This document shows, one piece after another, positions 23,581-30,614 of a DNA stretch of 64,000 nucleotides (position 1 is its first letter; each line of letters begins with the position of its first letter). The position numbers and the translations under genes are program-made. The DNA is from a bacterium (GTDB lineage Bacteria; Chloroflexota; Anaerolineae; Caldilineales; Caldilineaceae). The notes below the pieces were generated by a model that made no database searches, had not been told where the DNA came from, and worked only from the letters and a program-made list of their open reading frames with translations. The DNA lies in assembly GCA_016124945.1 (NCBI GenBank), contig WGMT01000032.1:1-64000 (forward strand), read 5' to 3'.

Positions 23581-24723
23581 ATGAGTGTAGGTGAGGTGTT
23601 TGCACCGGAGTGGACGGTCTTCGACGACCCGATTTCCGGCGTGCCTGTAAAGCAGTTGACCAACTACAAGGGCCACAGTCATCATTTTTACTTCACCAAT
23701 CCTGGCTGGTATGCCGGTGGCACGAAATTGCTTTTCGGCTCGGATCGGGGAAACCGGTCCAATCTGTACAGCATCGACCTGGGCAGCGGCGAAATCACAC
23801 AGTTGACCGATCTGGCGCCGGTGTCGCCGCCGTTTGAGACGGAGTTCATCTTCTCGTGCGTCAACCCGACGCGGGATGAGGCGTATTTCTGGTACAACGG
23901 CGAGATCATGGCGATTGACCTGAATAGCTTCGAGACACGTCCGCTGTGGAACGTGCCCAAAGGCTTCCTCAACAACATGATGAACGTCACCGCCGATGGC
24001 AAGTATATCTGCACCGGCATCTACGAGGACCTGTCACACCAGTTCAAGGTGGATCTGTTACACGGCTATGTGGGCTTCCGCGAGTACATGATCGCCAATC
24101 CGCTCAGCCGCATTATGCGTGTGGCCACAGACGGCAGCGGCGCAAACGTGGCATGGGAAGAAAACGCCTGGATCGGCCACGTCAACACGTCACCCACGAT
24201 CCCCAACCTGCTCACTTTCTGCCACGAAGGGCCGTGGCACGAGGTGGACAACCGCATCTGGGGCCTCGACATCGACAGCGGCAAAACGTGGCAGATCCGT
24301 CCGCGCACTCATCCAGGCGAAAAGGTGGGCCACGAGTATTGGTACGCCGACGGCGAGTACCTGGGCTATCACGGGTCCTCGGCGGACAGCAGCCACAAGC
24401 TCTTTGGCCGCATCCGCTATGACAACACAGATCAGCTCGAAGTTAGCTTCCCCCACGAAACCGGGCACATCCACTCCAACGACATCGACCTGATTGTGGG
24501 CGACGCCGGTGGCGTGGTGCGCATCTGGCAATGGAACGGAACCGACTTCGACGGTCCGCGTGTGCTCTGCCGTCACCGCAGCAGCGCCCACATCCAGAAG
24601 GTCCACGTGCACCCGCGTTTCAACGCAACCGGGACACACGTCCTCTTCACCAGTGACGCCAGTGGGTATGGGAATTTGTATCTGGTGGAGATGCCGGCGT
24701 TTGAGGGGTTGCCGGAACTTTGA
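23581..24723 (+). CDS. Oligogalacturonate lyase-like protein (PL22 family)
   Basis: A 380-residue seven-bladed beta-propeller of the PL22 type. The N-terminal signature QLTNYKGHSHHFYFTNPGWY, followed by GGTKLLFGSDRGNRSNLYSI, matches the oligogalacturonate lyase family. Later blades contain VGHEYWYADGEYLGYHG and ETGHIHSNDIDLIVGDAGG, with His residues suited to Mn binding. Known members cut short, often unsaturated, galacturonate oligomers in the cytoplasm to give 5-keto-4-deoxyuronate. There is no signal peptide, consistent with that. GAAAGGA precedes the ATG. This is the strongest single marker of pectin-fragment use in the window. Confidence 0.85.
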   Translation: MSVGEVFAPEWTVFDDPISGVPVKQLTNYKGHSHHFYFTNPGWYAGGTKLLFGSDRGNRSNLYSIDLGSGEITQLTDLAPVSPPFETEFIFSCVNPTRDEAYFWYNGEIMAIDLNSFETRPLWNVPKGFLNNMMNVTADGKYICTGIYEDLSHQFKVDLLHGYVGFREYMIANPLSRIMRVATDGSGANVAWEENAWIGHVNTSPTIPNLLTFCHEGPWHEVDNRIWGLDIDSGKTWQIRPRTHPGEKVGHEYWYADGEYLGYHGSSADSSHKLFGRIRYDNTDQLEVSFPHETGHIHSNDIDLIVGDAGGVVRIWQWNGTDFDGPRVLCRHRSSAHIQKVHVHPRFNATGTHVLFTSDASGYGNLYLVEMPAFEGLPEL

Positions 24724-24760
24724 CGACTGACGACCGTCGTCATCCAGAAAGGATTCCCCC

Positions 24761-25081
24761 ATGATCTTCAACGAACTTACCGTCAAAGGCATTACCCGCT
24801 ATCTGCACGACGCCGATCTAGGAGAGAAGGATCTGCGCCTACACATTTCGCAGGTGGATGCGGGGAAACGATCCCACCCGCCACACCAGCATGGTGGCTT
24901 TGAGGCGTTCTACATCCTCGAAGGGCAGGGGACTGTGGAGATCGACGGCGAGGAATTCATTATCCACGCCAACGAGACCGCCGTTTTCGACCCGCGGAAG
25001 TTGCACGGGCTGCGCAACGACGGAGATGGCGTGCTCAAGTACATTGTGCTCAGGGCGGGGGATGATGAGATGATGGGATGA
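24761..25081 (+). CDS. Small cupin protein
   Basis: A 106-residue single-domain cupin. The first motif HPPHQHGGFEAFYILEGQG gives the His-x-His...Glu metal ligands and the second FDPRKLHGLRND gives the final His. Proteins of this size often bind a sugar or act as isomerases such as KdgF-like enzymes, which handle unsaturated uronates. That would suit its place 38 bases after the PL22 lyase gene, but is an inference. The last residues (DDEMMG) come from a GATGATGAGATGATGG-type repeat that continues past the stop. GAAAGGA precedes the ATG. Confidence 0.8.
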   Translation: MIFNELTVKGITRYLHDADLGEKDLRLHISQVDAGKRSHPPHQHGGFEAFYILEGQGTVEIDGEEFIIHANETAVFDPRKLHGLRNDGDGVLKYIVLRAGDDEMMG

Positions 25082-25117
25082 TGGATCTCGACGAGCATCA
25101 TCCTCACCATCCCATCA
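25062..25117. repeat. GATGATGGGATGATG-type hairpin
   Basis: GATGATGAGATGATGGGATG on the left pairs with CATCATCCTCACCATCCCATCATTG on the right around a short GATCTCGACGA centre. The left arm is inside the last codons and stop of the cupin gene. Similar words occur at 27118-27178, 28258-28303 and 44301-44366. Confidence 0.85.
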
Positions 25118-25174
25118 TTGCGCTTTCCCGAAAACACCCCAATTCACCTTCATTTAGCTAGATCGGAATTTACT

Positions 25175-26218
25175 ATGACAAACAATACACCCATCCGCGT
25201 CGGCATCGCCGGGCTAGGACGCAGTGGATGGGGCATCCATGCCCGGCTATTGGATCCGTTGCGCGATATGTTTCAAGTCGTGGCGGTGGTAGACGACGAT
25301 CCTGTGCGCCGCGAGGAAGCGGTCGAACGCTTCGACTGCATGGCCTACGAAAACTATGCCGAGTTGCTAGCCGACAAAGCCGTGGAACTGATCGTCGTGG
25401 CGCTGCCCAGCTTCCTCCACGCCGAACGTTCGATCCAGGCGCTGGAAGCGGGCAAGCATGTTGTCTGCGAAAAACCGATGGCTACCTCACTCGAAGACGC
25501 CGACCGCATGGTCGCCGCCGCCGAGTCGACGGGCAATGTGCTCGCCGTTTTCCAGAACCGGCGCTACGATCACGACTTCGTCAAGATCCAGGAGATTATC
25601 GCTTCGGGCGTGCTCGGGCGCATTGTGCAGATCAGCATGACCGAATCCAAGTTCGGTCGCCGCTGGGACTGGCAAACGCTCAAGCAGTACGGCGGCGGAT
25701 CGCTCAACAACACCGGCCCGCACTATCTGGATCAGGCGCTGCAACTCTACGGCGAAGGACAGCCTGAGATCGTCTTCTGTCACCTCGATCGCACGCTGAC
25801 GCTGGGCGATGCCGACGACCACGTAAAATTGGTCTTCAAAGGCGAGGATCGCCCCACCCTCGACATCGAGATGAGCAGCGCCTGCGCCTATCCCTACGAA
25901 AAATGGAACATCATGGGCACACAAGGCGGACTGCATGGTAGCACGCGTGAGCTACATTGGAAGACCTTCGACCCCAACCAGTTGACCCCGCGTGTCCTCG
26001 ATACCGCGCCCACGCCCGACCGCGGCTACAACCGCGACGAGATCCCCTGGCAGGAATTTTCGTGGACCATCGACGAATCGGACGCCCCTGGCGAACCTGG
26101 TTTCTACCTCGATCTCTACGAAACCATCCGCAACGGCGCGCCGCTGGTGATCACCCCGCAAAGTGTGCGCCGCGTGATCTGGCTACAGGAGACGTGTCAC
26201 GCGTTGTCACCGGTGTAG
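25175..26218 (+). CDS. Gfo/Idh/MocA family oxidoreductase
   Basis: A 347-residue NAD(P)-dependent sugar dehydrogenase-like enzyme when started at the ATG at 25175; upstream codons back to 25118 lie in repeat sequence. The Rossmann motif is VGIAGLGRSGWGIHARLL, the family motif HVVCEKPMATS carries the catalytic Lys, and the C-terminal domain has GGGSLNNTGPHYLDQAL with the usual Asp/His pair. Members oxidise or reduce sugars, inositols or uronate derivatives. It lies between the cupin and Uma2 genes in the catabolic region. Substrate unknown. Confidence 0.9.
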   Translation: MTNNTPIRVGIAGLGRSGWGIHARLLDPLRDMFQVVAVVDDDPVRREEAVERFDCMAYENYAELLADKAVELIVVALPSFLHAERSIQALEAGKHVVCEKPMATSLEDADRMVAAAESTGNVLAVFQNRRYDHDFVKIQEIIASGVLGRIVQISMTESKFGRRWDWQTLKQYGGGSLNNTGPHYLDQALQLYGEGQPEIVFCHLDRTLTLGDADDHVKLVFKGEDRPTLDIEMSSACAYPYEKWNIMGTQGGLHGSTRELHWKTFDPNQLTPRVLDTAPTPDRGYNRDEIPWQEFSWTIDESDAPGEPGFYLDLYETIRNGAPLVITPQSVRRVIWLQETCHALSPV

Positions 26219-26379
26219 GGGATCGGGGACTGGGGATTCGGGACTGGGGACTGGAAATTGTAAACAGGATCTGAAATCGCTTAATCGGCCAATCTCTCGC
26301 TAACAGCGATTGGGCGATTAGGTGATTGCAGAATCTCAACCCTGTCCCCGATCCCCAGTCCCCAATCCCCAATCTCCCC
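26219..26379. repeat. Composite hairpin (GGGGATCGGGGACTGGGG words)
   Basis: Left words GGGGATCGGGGACTGGGGAT pair with right words CCCCGATCCCCAGTCCCCAA. The centre holds AGGATCTGAAATCGCTTAAT and GATTGGGCGATTAGG, words that also occur at 42345-42415 and 62538-62575. It starts directly at the stop of the upstream gene. Confidence 0.85.
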
Positions 26380-26383
26380 ATGC

Positions 26384-26389
26384 TATAAT
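26384..26389 (+). promoter_or_regulatory. TATAAT -10-like box before the Uma2 gene
   Basis: A perfect TATAAT hexamer lies 39 bases before the ATG at 26428, just outside the right arm of the hairpin repeat. No convincing -35 hexamer is seen, because the expected position lies in repeat sequence. Confidence 0.4.
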
Positions 26390-26427
26390 ATCCACACGTA
26401 CCGCACGGATTCTACAGGGAACCGACG

Positions 26428-27078
26428 ATGAGCCAGACCAGAATCATCCACAAAGTGGAATACGATCCAGAAGCGGAACCCAAGGTGCTGCCCGAAGGCG
26501 AAGTGACCTTCGAGGAATACCTGGCGTGGGCCGACGAGGACATCGCCGCCGAATGGGAGAACGGGAGGATTGTTCTCATGTCACCAGCAGCAAGAATTCA
26601 TCAGGCGTTGGTCGGTTGGTTGTACACCGTGTTGAACATCTATGTTCAGCACCGCGGTTTGGGCCAAGTCTTGATTGCCCCATTCGCTGTGCGCCTGCAC
26701 GTCTCCGATCAAGGACGTGAACCGGATCTGCTCTTCGTGCGCACCGAAAACCTGGATCGACTGAAAAACACCTACCTCGACGGCGCCGCAGACCTCATCA
26801 TCGAAATCGCGTCGCCGGAAAGCATGATGCGCGACCGTGGACTGAAGTACATTGAATATGAAGCCGAAGGCGTCACCGAATACTGGCTGATTGATCCACA
26901 ACGGCGCAGCGCCGAATTCCACCGGCTGGGCGAAGACGGCCATTACCAACCCATCCTGACTCAGGATCACGTTTACCACAGCGCCGTCGTCCCCGGTTTC
27001 TCACTCGACGTACGCCGACTCTGGCAAGATCCACTGCCCAGCGAGTTGGACGTACTGCGTCAATTAGGTGTCATTTGA
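26428..27078 (+). CDS. Uma2 family protein (restriction-endonuclease fold)
   Basis: A 216-residue member of the Uma2/DUF820 family, common in Chloroflexota and cyanobacteria. The pattern includes VTFEEYLAWADED, GRIVLMSPAARIHQALVG, the strand REPDLLFVRTENL with a likely catalytic Asp, DLIIEIASPESMMRDRG with the Glu of a PD-(D/E)XK-like site, and ECWL-like TEYWLIDPQRR. The family is predicted to have a nuclease fold, but its biological role is not settled. GGGAACCGACG precedes the ATG, a weak ribosome site. Confidence 0.85.
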   Translation: MSQTRIIHKVEYDPEAEPKVLPEGEVTFEEYLAWADEDIAAEWENGRIVLMSPAARIHQALVGWLYTVLNIYVQHRGLGQVLIAPFAVRLHVSDQGREPDLLFVRTENLDRLKNTYLDGAADLIIEIASPESMMRDRGLKYIEYEAEGVTEYWLIDPQRRSAEFHRLGEDGHYQPILTQDHVYHSAVVPGFSLDVRRLWQDPLPSELDVLRQLGVI

Positions 27079-27240
27079 GAAGGTGATTGGTGATTAGGGA
27101 TTGGTGACTCGGAGGATCGATGATGGGATGATGAGATGATGGATCTCGATGATCATCATCTCATCATCCCATCATCACATTTGGCCCAACCAATCTCCCA
27201 ATCACCAGTCACCACTCCCCAGTCACCACTCCCCAGCCAC
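27079..27240. repeat. Nested hairpin repeat with two word families
   Basis: Outer words GTGATTGGTGATTAGGGATT on the left pair with AATCACCAGTCACCACTCCC on the right. The inner pair is GATGATGGGATGATGAGATG / CATCTCATCATCCCATCATC. It fills almost the whole spacer between the Uma2 gene and the dehydrogenase gene. One element is nested inside the other. Confidence 0.85.
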
Positions 27241-27255
27241 CTGAAAGCAAACCCC

Positions 27256-28254
27256 ATGCCCAAACTCAAAACAATCTACCTGCTCAACGAATCCGCTTTC
27301 GATGTGATCTACGGCCCCGACGAACGGCGTGACGTGGCCGAATTGGTCGACGTGATTGCCCCACTACAGACGGTGCGCAGCGTGGCGGACGATCCCACCG
27401 TCCTCGCCGATGTGGAGGTGATCCTCAGCGGCTGGGGCATGCCGACAATGGACGAAGCCTTCCTCGTCGCCGCGCCCAACCTCAAAGCTGTCTTTTACGG
27501 TGCGGGGTCGATCAAAAAGATCGTCACCGACGCCTTCTGGGCGCGCCAGATCCCCATCACCAGCGCCTACGCCGCCAACGCCGTACCGGTGATCGAGTAC
27601 GCACTGGCCCAGATCCTGCTCTCGCTTAAGCGCACGTGGCACTACATGTTCGCCATCCGAGAACAGCAGCAGTACATCCCACGCACGCCTGTCCCTGGCG
27701 CGTACGGCAGCACCGTCGGCCTCATCTCGCTGGGGATGATCGGCAGCGGCGTGGCCGAGAAGCTCCAACAGTTCGATGTACACGTCATCGCCTACGATCC
27801 CTTCATCAGGCCGGAACGCGCCGCCGAATTGGGCGTCGAACTCTGCTCGCTCGAAGAGCTCTTCCACTGCGCCGACGTGGTTTCGCTCCACGCGCCCTGG
27901 CTCGACGAGACGGTGGGCATGATCCAACGAGACCACTTCGTCGCCATGAAGCAGGACGCCACCTTCATCAACACCGCCCGCGGCGCCATCGTGCGCGAAG
28001 ACGAGATGATCGCCGTGCTGCAAGATCGCCCCGACCTGTGGGCGATCCTCGACGTCACCTATCCCGAACCGCCCGTGCCCGGCTCGCCGCTCTACACGCT
28101 GCCCAACGTCGTCCTCACCCCCCACATCGCCGGTTCCCTCGACAACGAATGCCGTCGCATGGGCCGCCTTGCCGTCGAAGATCTACGTAAGTTCGTCAAC
28201 GGGGAAGGGTTGACATGGGCGATCTCGCGTGAGCAAGCCGCGATCATGGCTTAA
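27256..28254 (+). CDS. D-isomer-specific 2-hydroxyacid dehydrogenase
   Basis: A 332-residue NAD-dependent dehydrogenase when started at the ATG at 27256; the open frame upstream is repeat-derived. The nucleotide-binding region reads STVGLISLGMIGSGVAEKL with YDPFIR at the end of the second strand. The catalytic Arg lies in INTARGAIVRE, the Glu in VTYPEPPVPGSP, and the His in LTPHIAGS. Such enzymes interconvert 2-keto and D-2-hydroxy acids, for example glyoxylate/hydroxypyruvate or keto-uronates. The position between sugar isomerase and dehydrogenase genes suggests a step in sugar-acid breakdown. Confidence 0.88.
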   Translation: MPKLKTIYLLNESAFDVIYGPDERRDVAELVDVIAPLQTVRSVADDPTVLADVEVILSGWGMPTMDEAFLVAAPNLKAVFYGAGSIKKIVTDAFWARQIPITSAYAANAVPVIEYALAQILLSLKRTWHYMFAIREQQQYIPRTPVPGAYGSTVGLISLGMIGSGVAEKLQQFDVHVIAYDPFIRPERAAELGVELCSLEELFHCADVVSLHAPWLDETVGMIQRDHFVAMKQDATFINTARGAIVREDEMIAVLQDRPDLWAILDVTYPEPPVPGSPLYTLPNVVLTPHIAGSLDNECRRMGRLAVEDLRKFVNGEGLTWAISREQAAIMA

Positions 28255-28257
28255 CAA

Positions 28258-28303
28258 GATGATAAGATGATGGATCGTCGAGATTGATCATCTTATCATC
28301 CCA
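28258..28303. repeat. Short GATGATAAGATGATGG hairpin
   Basis: AAGATGATAAGATGATGG pairs with CATCTTATCATCCCAC-type sequence around a GATCGTCGAGATTGATC centre. It starts at the stop codon of the dehydrogenase gene and ends just before the AGGAG of the next gene. Confidence 0.85.
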
Positions 28304-28315
28304 CAGGAGAATCCC

Positions 28316-29083
28316 ATGCTTATTCCCGGCCTCGTCTCCATCACCTTCCGCACGCTTTCTCCACAGGAAATTGTGGATCTGGTTGTGCGCGCCCAGTTGA
28401 CGGGCATCGAGTGGGGTGGTGATGTACACGTTCCTCACGGGGAAGAATCTATCGCTCGATCGGTACGTTCCATGACCGAGGACGTCGGCCTGCGCGTGGC
28501 GGCGTATGGTTCGTACTACCGGGTCGGTCACCCCGAAACAGGACCGTTTGAGGCGGTGCTCTCCTCGGCGGCGGCGCTGGGCGCGCCGCGTATCCGCGTC
28601 TGGCCCGGCACCCAGGGGACGGACAGCGCAGACGATGCCTACTTCGCCCAAGTCGTCGAAGACAGCCGCCGCATCGCCGATCTGGCCGCAGCGGAAGAGA
28701 TCGACGTCGTCTACGAATTCCACCGCAACACGCTCACCGACACCAACGCCGCCGCCCGTCGCCTGCTCGAAGCGGTGGATCACGCCAACGTGCGCTCCTA
28801 CTGGCAGCCGCCGCGCGGCTACAGCGTCGAAGACAACCTGGCCGGCATTGACGCCGTCTTCCCCTGGCTGGCCGGTGTTCACGTCTTCAACTGGCACGGC
28901 ACCACCTACGAACGCCTGCCCCTGGCCGACGCCGCCGAAGATTGGACACAATATCTGTCCAAAACGAAAACCACAGGACACGATCTCTACGCGCTCATCG
29001 AGTTCGTCCGCGGCGACGCGCCGGAGCAGTTCCTGGACGATGCCGCGGCGTTGAAACGTTGGGCGGTAGACGCGGAGATGTAG
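28316..29083 (+). CDS. Sugar phosphate isomerase/epimerase (TIM barrel)
   Basis: A 255-residue member of the xylose-isomerase-like TIM-barrel family. Family features are the opening strand PGLVSITFRTLSPQEIVDL, TGIEWGGDVHVPHG near the first metal site, VVYEFHRNTLTD with a metal-ligand Glu, NVRSYWQPPRG, and GVHVFNWHG near the end. ACAGGAGA precedes the ATG at 28316. The next gene encodes a second protein of the same fold, so the two may act on successive intermediates. The substrate cannot be read from sequence. Confidence 0.83.
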   Translation: MLIPGLVSITFRTLSPQEIVDLVVRAQLTGIEWGGDVHVPHGEESIARSVRSMTEDVGLRVAAYGSYYRVGHPETGPFEAVLSSAAALGAPRIRVWPGTQGTDSADDAYFAQVVEDSRRIADLAAAEEIDVVYEFHRNTLTDTNAAARRLLEAVDHANVRSYWQPPRGYSVEDNLAGIDAVFPWLAGVHVFNWHGTTYERLPLADAAEDWTQYLSKTKTTGHDLYALIEFVRGDAPEQFLDDAAALKRWAVDAEM

Positions 29084-29250
29084 GACACGGATTTTCAGGA
29101 TTTTCAGGAGGCAGAGGGGCGAGTTGCGAATTGCGGGTTGCGGTTGGACCTACAACCTGCTACTTGCACACCTGCCACCTGCCACCTGCAACCCGCCACT
29201 TGCACACCTGCATTTTTGCCTTTTGCACTTTGCCTTTTGCCTTCTTCTTC
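29084..29250. repeat. Composite repeat with GCCTTTTGCACTTTGCC words
   Basis: The spacer holds GACACGGATTTTCAGGATTTTC, then GCGGGTTGC with its complement GCAACCCGC, several CACCTGCCACCTGC words, and at 29214-29245 a 32-base stretch identical to the right arm of the inverted repeat at 60222-60254. No gene is visible. Confidence 0.8.
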
Positions 29251-29280
29251 CCACCTTCCTCACACAGGAGACAATTTCCC

Positions 29281-30102
29281 ATGCCCGACCGTTTCCCGCT
29301 CGTCTTCAGTACCCTCGGCTGCCCGGATTGGACGCTGGAACGCGCCGCAGAAGAAGCGGTGAAGAACAACTATGTCGGCCTCGAAGTGCGTGTCCTCGAC
29401 GGCCAGATCATTCCGCCGGATCTGGACGAAACGGGGCAGCAGCGCATCCGCAAATTGATGGCCGATACAGGGCTCATCATAGTGGGGTTGGGCGCGTCAA
29501 CACGCTTCTCGTCGCCCGACGCCGCCGAACGTCAGGCCCAGGAAGCGCAACTGCGACAATACTTGCGCCTGGCCCGCGCCCTCGACGTGCCTTACGTACG
29601 CACCTTCGGCGGCGACGTTGCCCCAGGACACACCATCGACAAAACGGTGGATTGGCTGGCCGCCGGCCTCGCCAACGTGATGGACGAAGCCGAGGCCCAG
29701 GGGGTCACCGTGTTGTTGGAGACGCACGACGCCTTCTGTCGCGGCCAGGAAGTGGCGCGCGTGCTGGCCAAAGTCGAACATCCCCGCCTCAAAGCTGTAT
29801 GGGACGTGCATCACCCCTATCGCAAAGGCGAATCCATCGAAGAGACCTGGCAGTTCATCGGTGAGCGTACGGCCCACGTCCACATCAAAGATGCCCGCCT
29901 CAAGCCGGACGGCGACTGGCAGTTGGTCCTCTTGGGTGAGGGTGAAGTGCCCAACAAAGCCGTTGTCGATCTGCTGATCCGCGAAGGATACAACGGTTAT
30001 CTTTCCGTGGAATGGGAAAAGAAGTGGCACCCCGAGATCGAAGAACCGGAAGTGGCGCTACCGCAACACGCTGCGGTGTTGAGAGAGTGGATGCAGGGAT
30101 AA
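29281..30102 (+). CDS. Sugar phosphate isomerase/epimerase (TIM barrel)
   Basis: A 273-residue TIM-barrel isomerase-like protein, started at the ATG at 29281, which has ACAGGAG upstream; the long open frame before it is repeat sequence and overlap with the preceding gene. The opening strand FPLVFSTLGCPDWTLERAA, the segment GLEVRVLDG, VTVLLETHDAFCRG with a metal-ligand Glu, VWDVHHPYRKGE with metal-ligand Asp and His, HVHIKDAR, and the final YLSVEWEKKWHPE are all family marks. It follows another isomerase gene and closes this plus-strand catabolic block. Confidence 0.85.
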   Translation: MPDRFPLVFSTLGCPDWTLERAAEEAVKNNYVGLEVRVLDGQIIPPDLDETGQQRIRKLMADTGLIIVGLGASTRFSSPDAAERQAQEAQLRQYLRLARALDVPYVRTFGGDVAPGHTIDKTVDWLAAGLANVMDEAEAQGVTVLLETHDAFCRGQEVARVLAKVEHPRLKAVWDVHHPYRKGESIEETWQFIGERTAHVHIKDARLKPDGDWQLVLLGEGEVPNKAVVDLLIREGYNGYLSVEWEKKWHPEIEEPEVALPQHAAVLREWMQG

Positions 30103-30293
30103 TTTGGTGACTGGTGACTTGGAATGTGTAGAGGGTAGCTGCTAAGCCCGGCGCAATCGACGCTTTCTTTGCTGAAAGCTAGGGTTGATTCGAGGGCAAG
30201 GGGTGGCCCAGCGCATGGATGTTGGGCCAGGCATAGGCGACTTCCCGCAGGATGGCACCTCCGATTTCGCTATGCGGATCGCAGCGGTTCGGA

Positions 30294-30614
30294 TCATAGT
30301 GCCTGCCCCGATATGACATGCCAGTGTAAGTGTTTCGACTCTTGATAGTCACCCAGGTTGGTGAGTATGCGGCAAGCGCCATGACTTTCCACCACCTCTG
30401 CAGCTACACGCTGGATCACATCCATTAACTCGACCAGGAGTTCGACGTCGTCCAGTGTCAGCAGCGAATCGACGTGGCGTTTAGGAATCACCACCACATG
30501 CACAGGATAGAATGGCCGGGTGTGGTGATAGGCCAACACCTGCGCCGTTTCGCACACCTTATTCACAGGTGTATGCCCGCTCAGAACCTCATCGCAGTAG
30601 AAATCGGTGCTCAT
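30294..30614 (-). CDS. HIT family nucleotide hydrolase/transferase
   Basis: A 106-residue histidine-triad protein. The catalytic triad His-x-His-x-His is visible as KHLHWHVISG near the C-terminus, preceded by HVVVIPKRHVDSL and CRILTNLGDYQESKHLHWHV, the usual HIT order. HIT enzymes cleave phosphoramidates or dinucleotides such as AMP-lysine or Ap4A. Its start codon overlaps the stop of the WD40 gene by ATGA, so the two are translated together. Why a HIT enzyme would be paired with a WD40 scaffold is not known. Confidence 0.9.
   Translation of the reverse strand: MSTDFYCDEVLSGHTPVNKVCETAQVLAYHHTRPFYPVHVVVIPKRHVDSLLTLDDVELLVELMDVIQRVAAEVVESHGACRILTNLGDYQESKHLHWHVISGQAL

Noticed and set aside
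30179..30293. Extra short gene after the sugar isomerase
   Set aside because: The only open frame overlaps the HIT gene in another frame and lacks a ribosome binding site.
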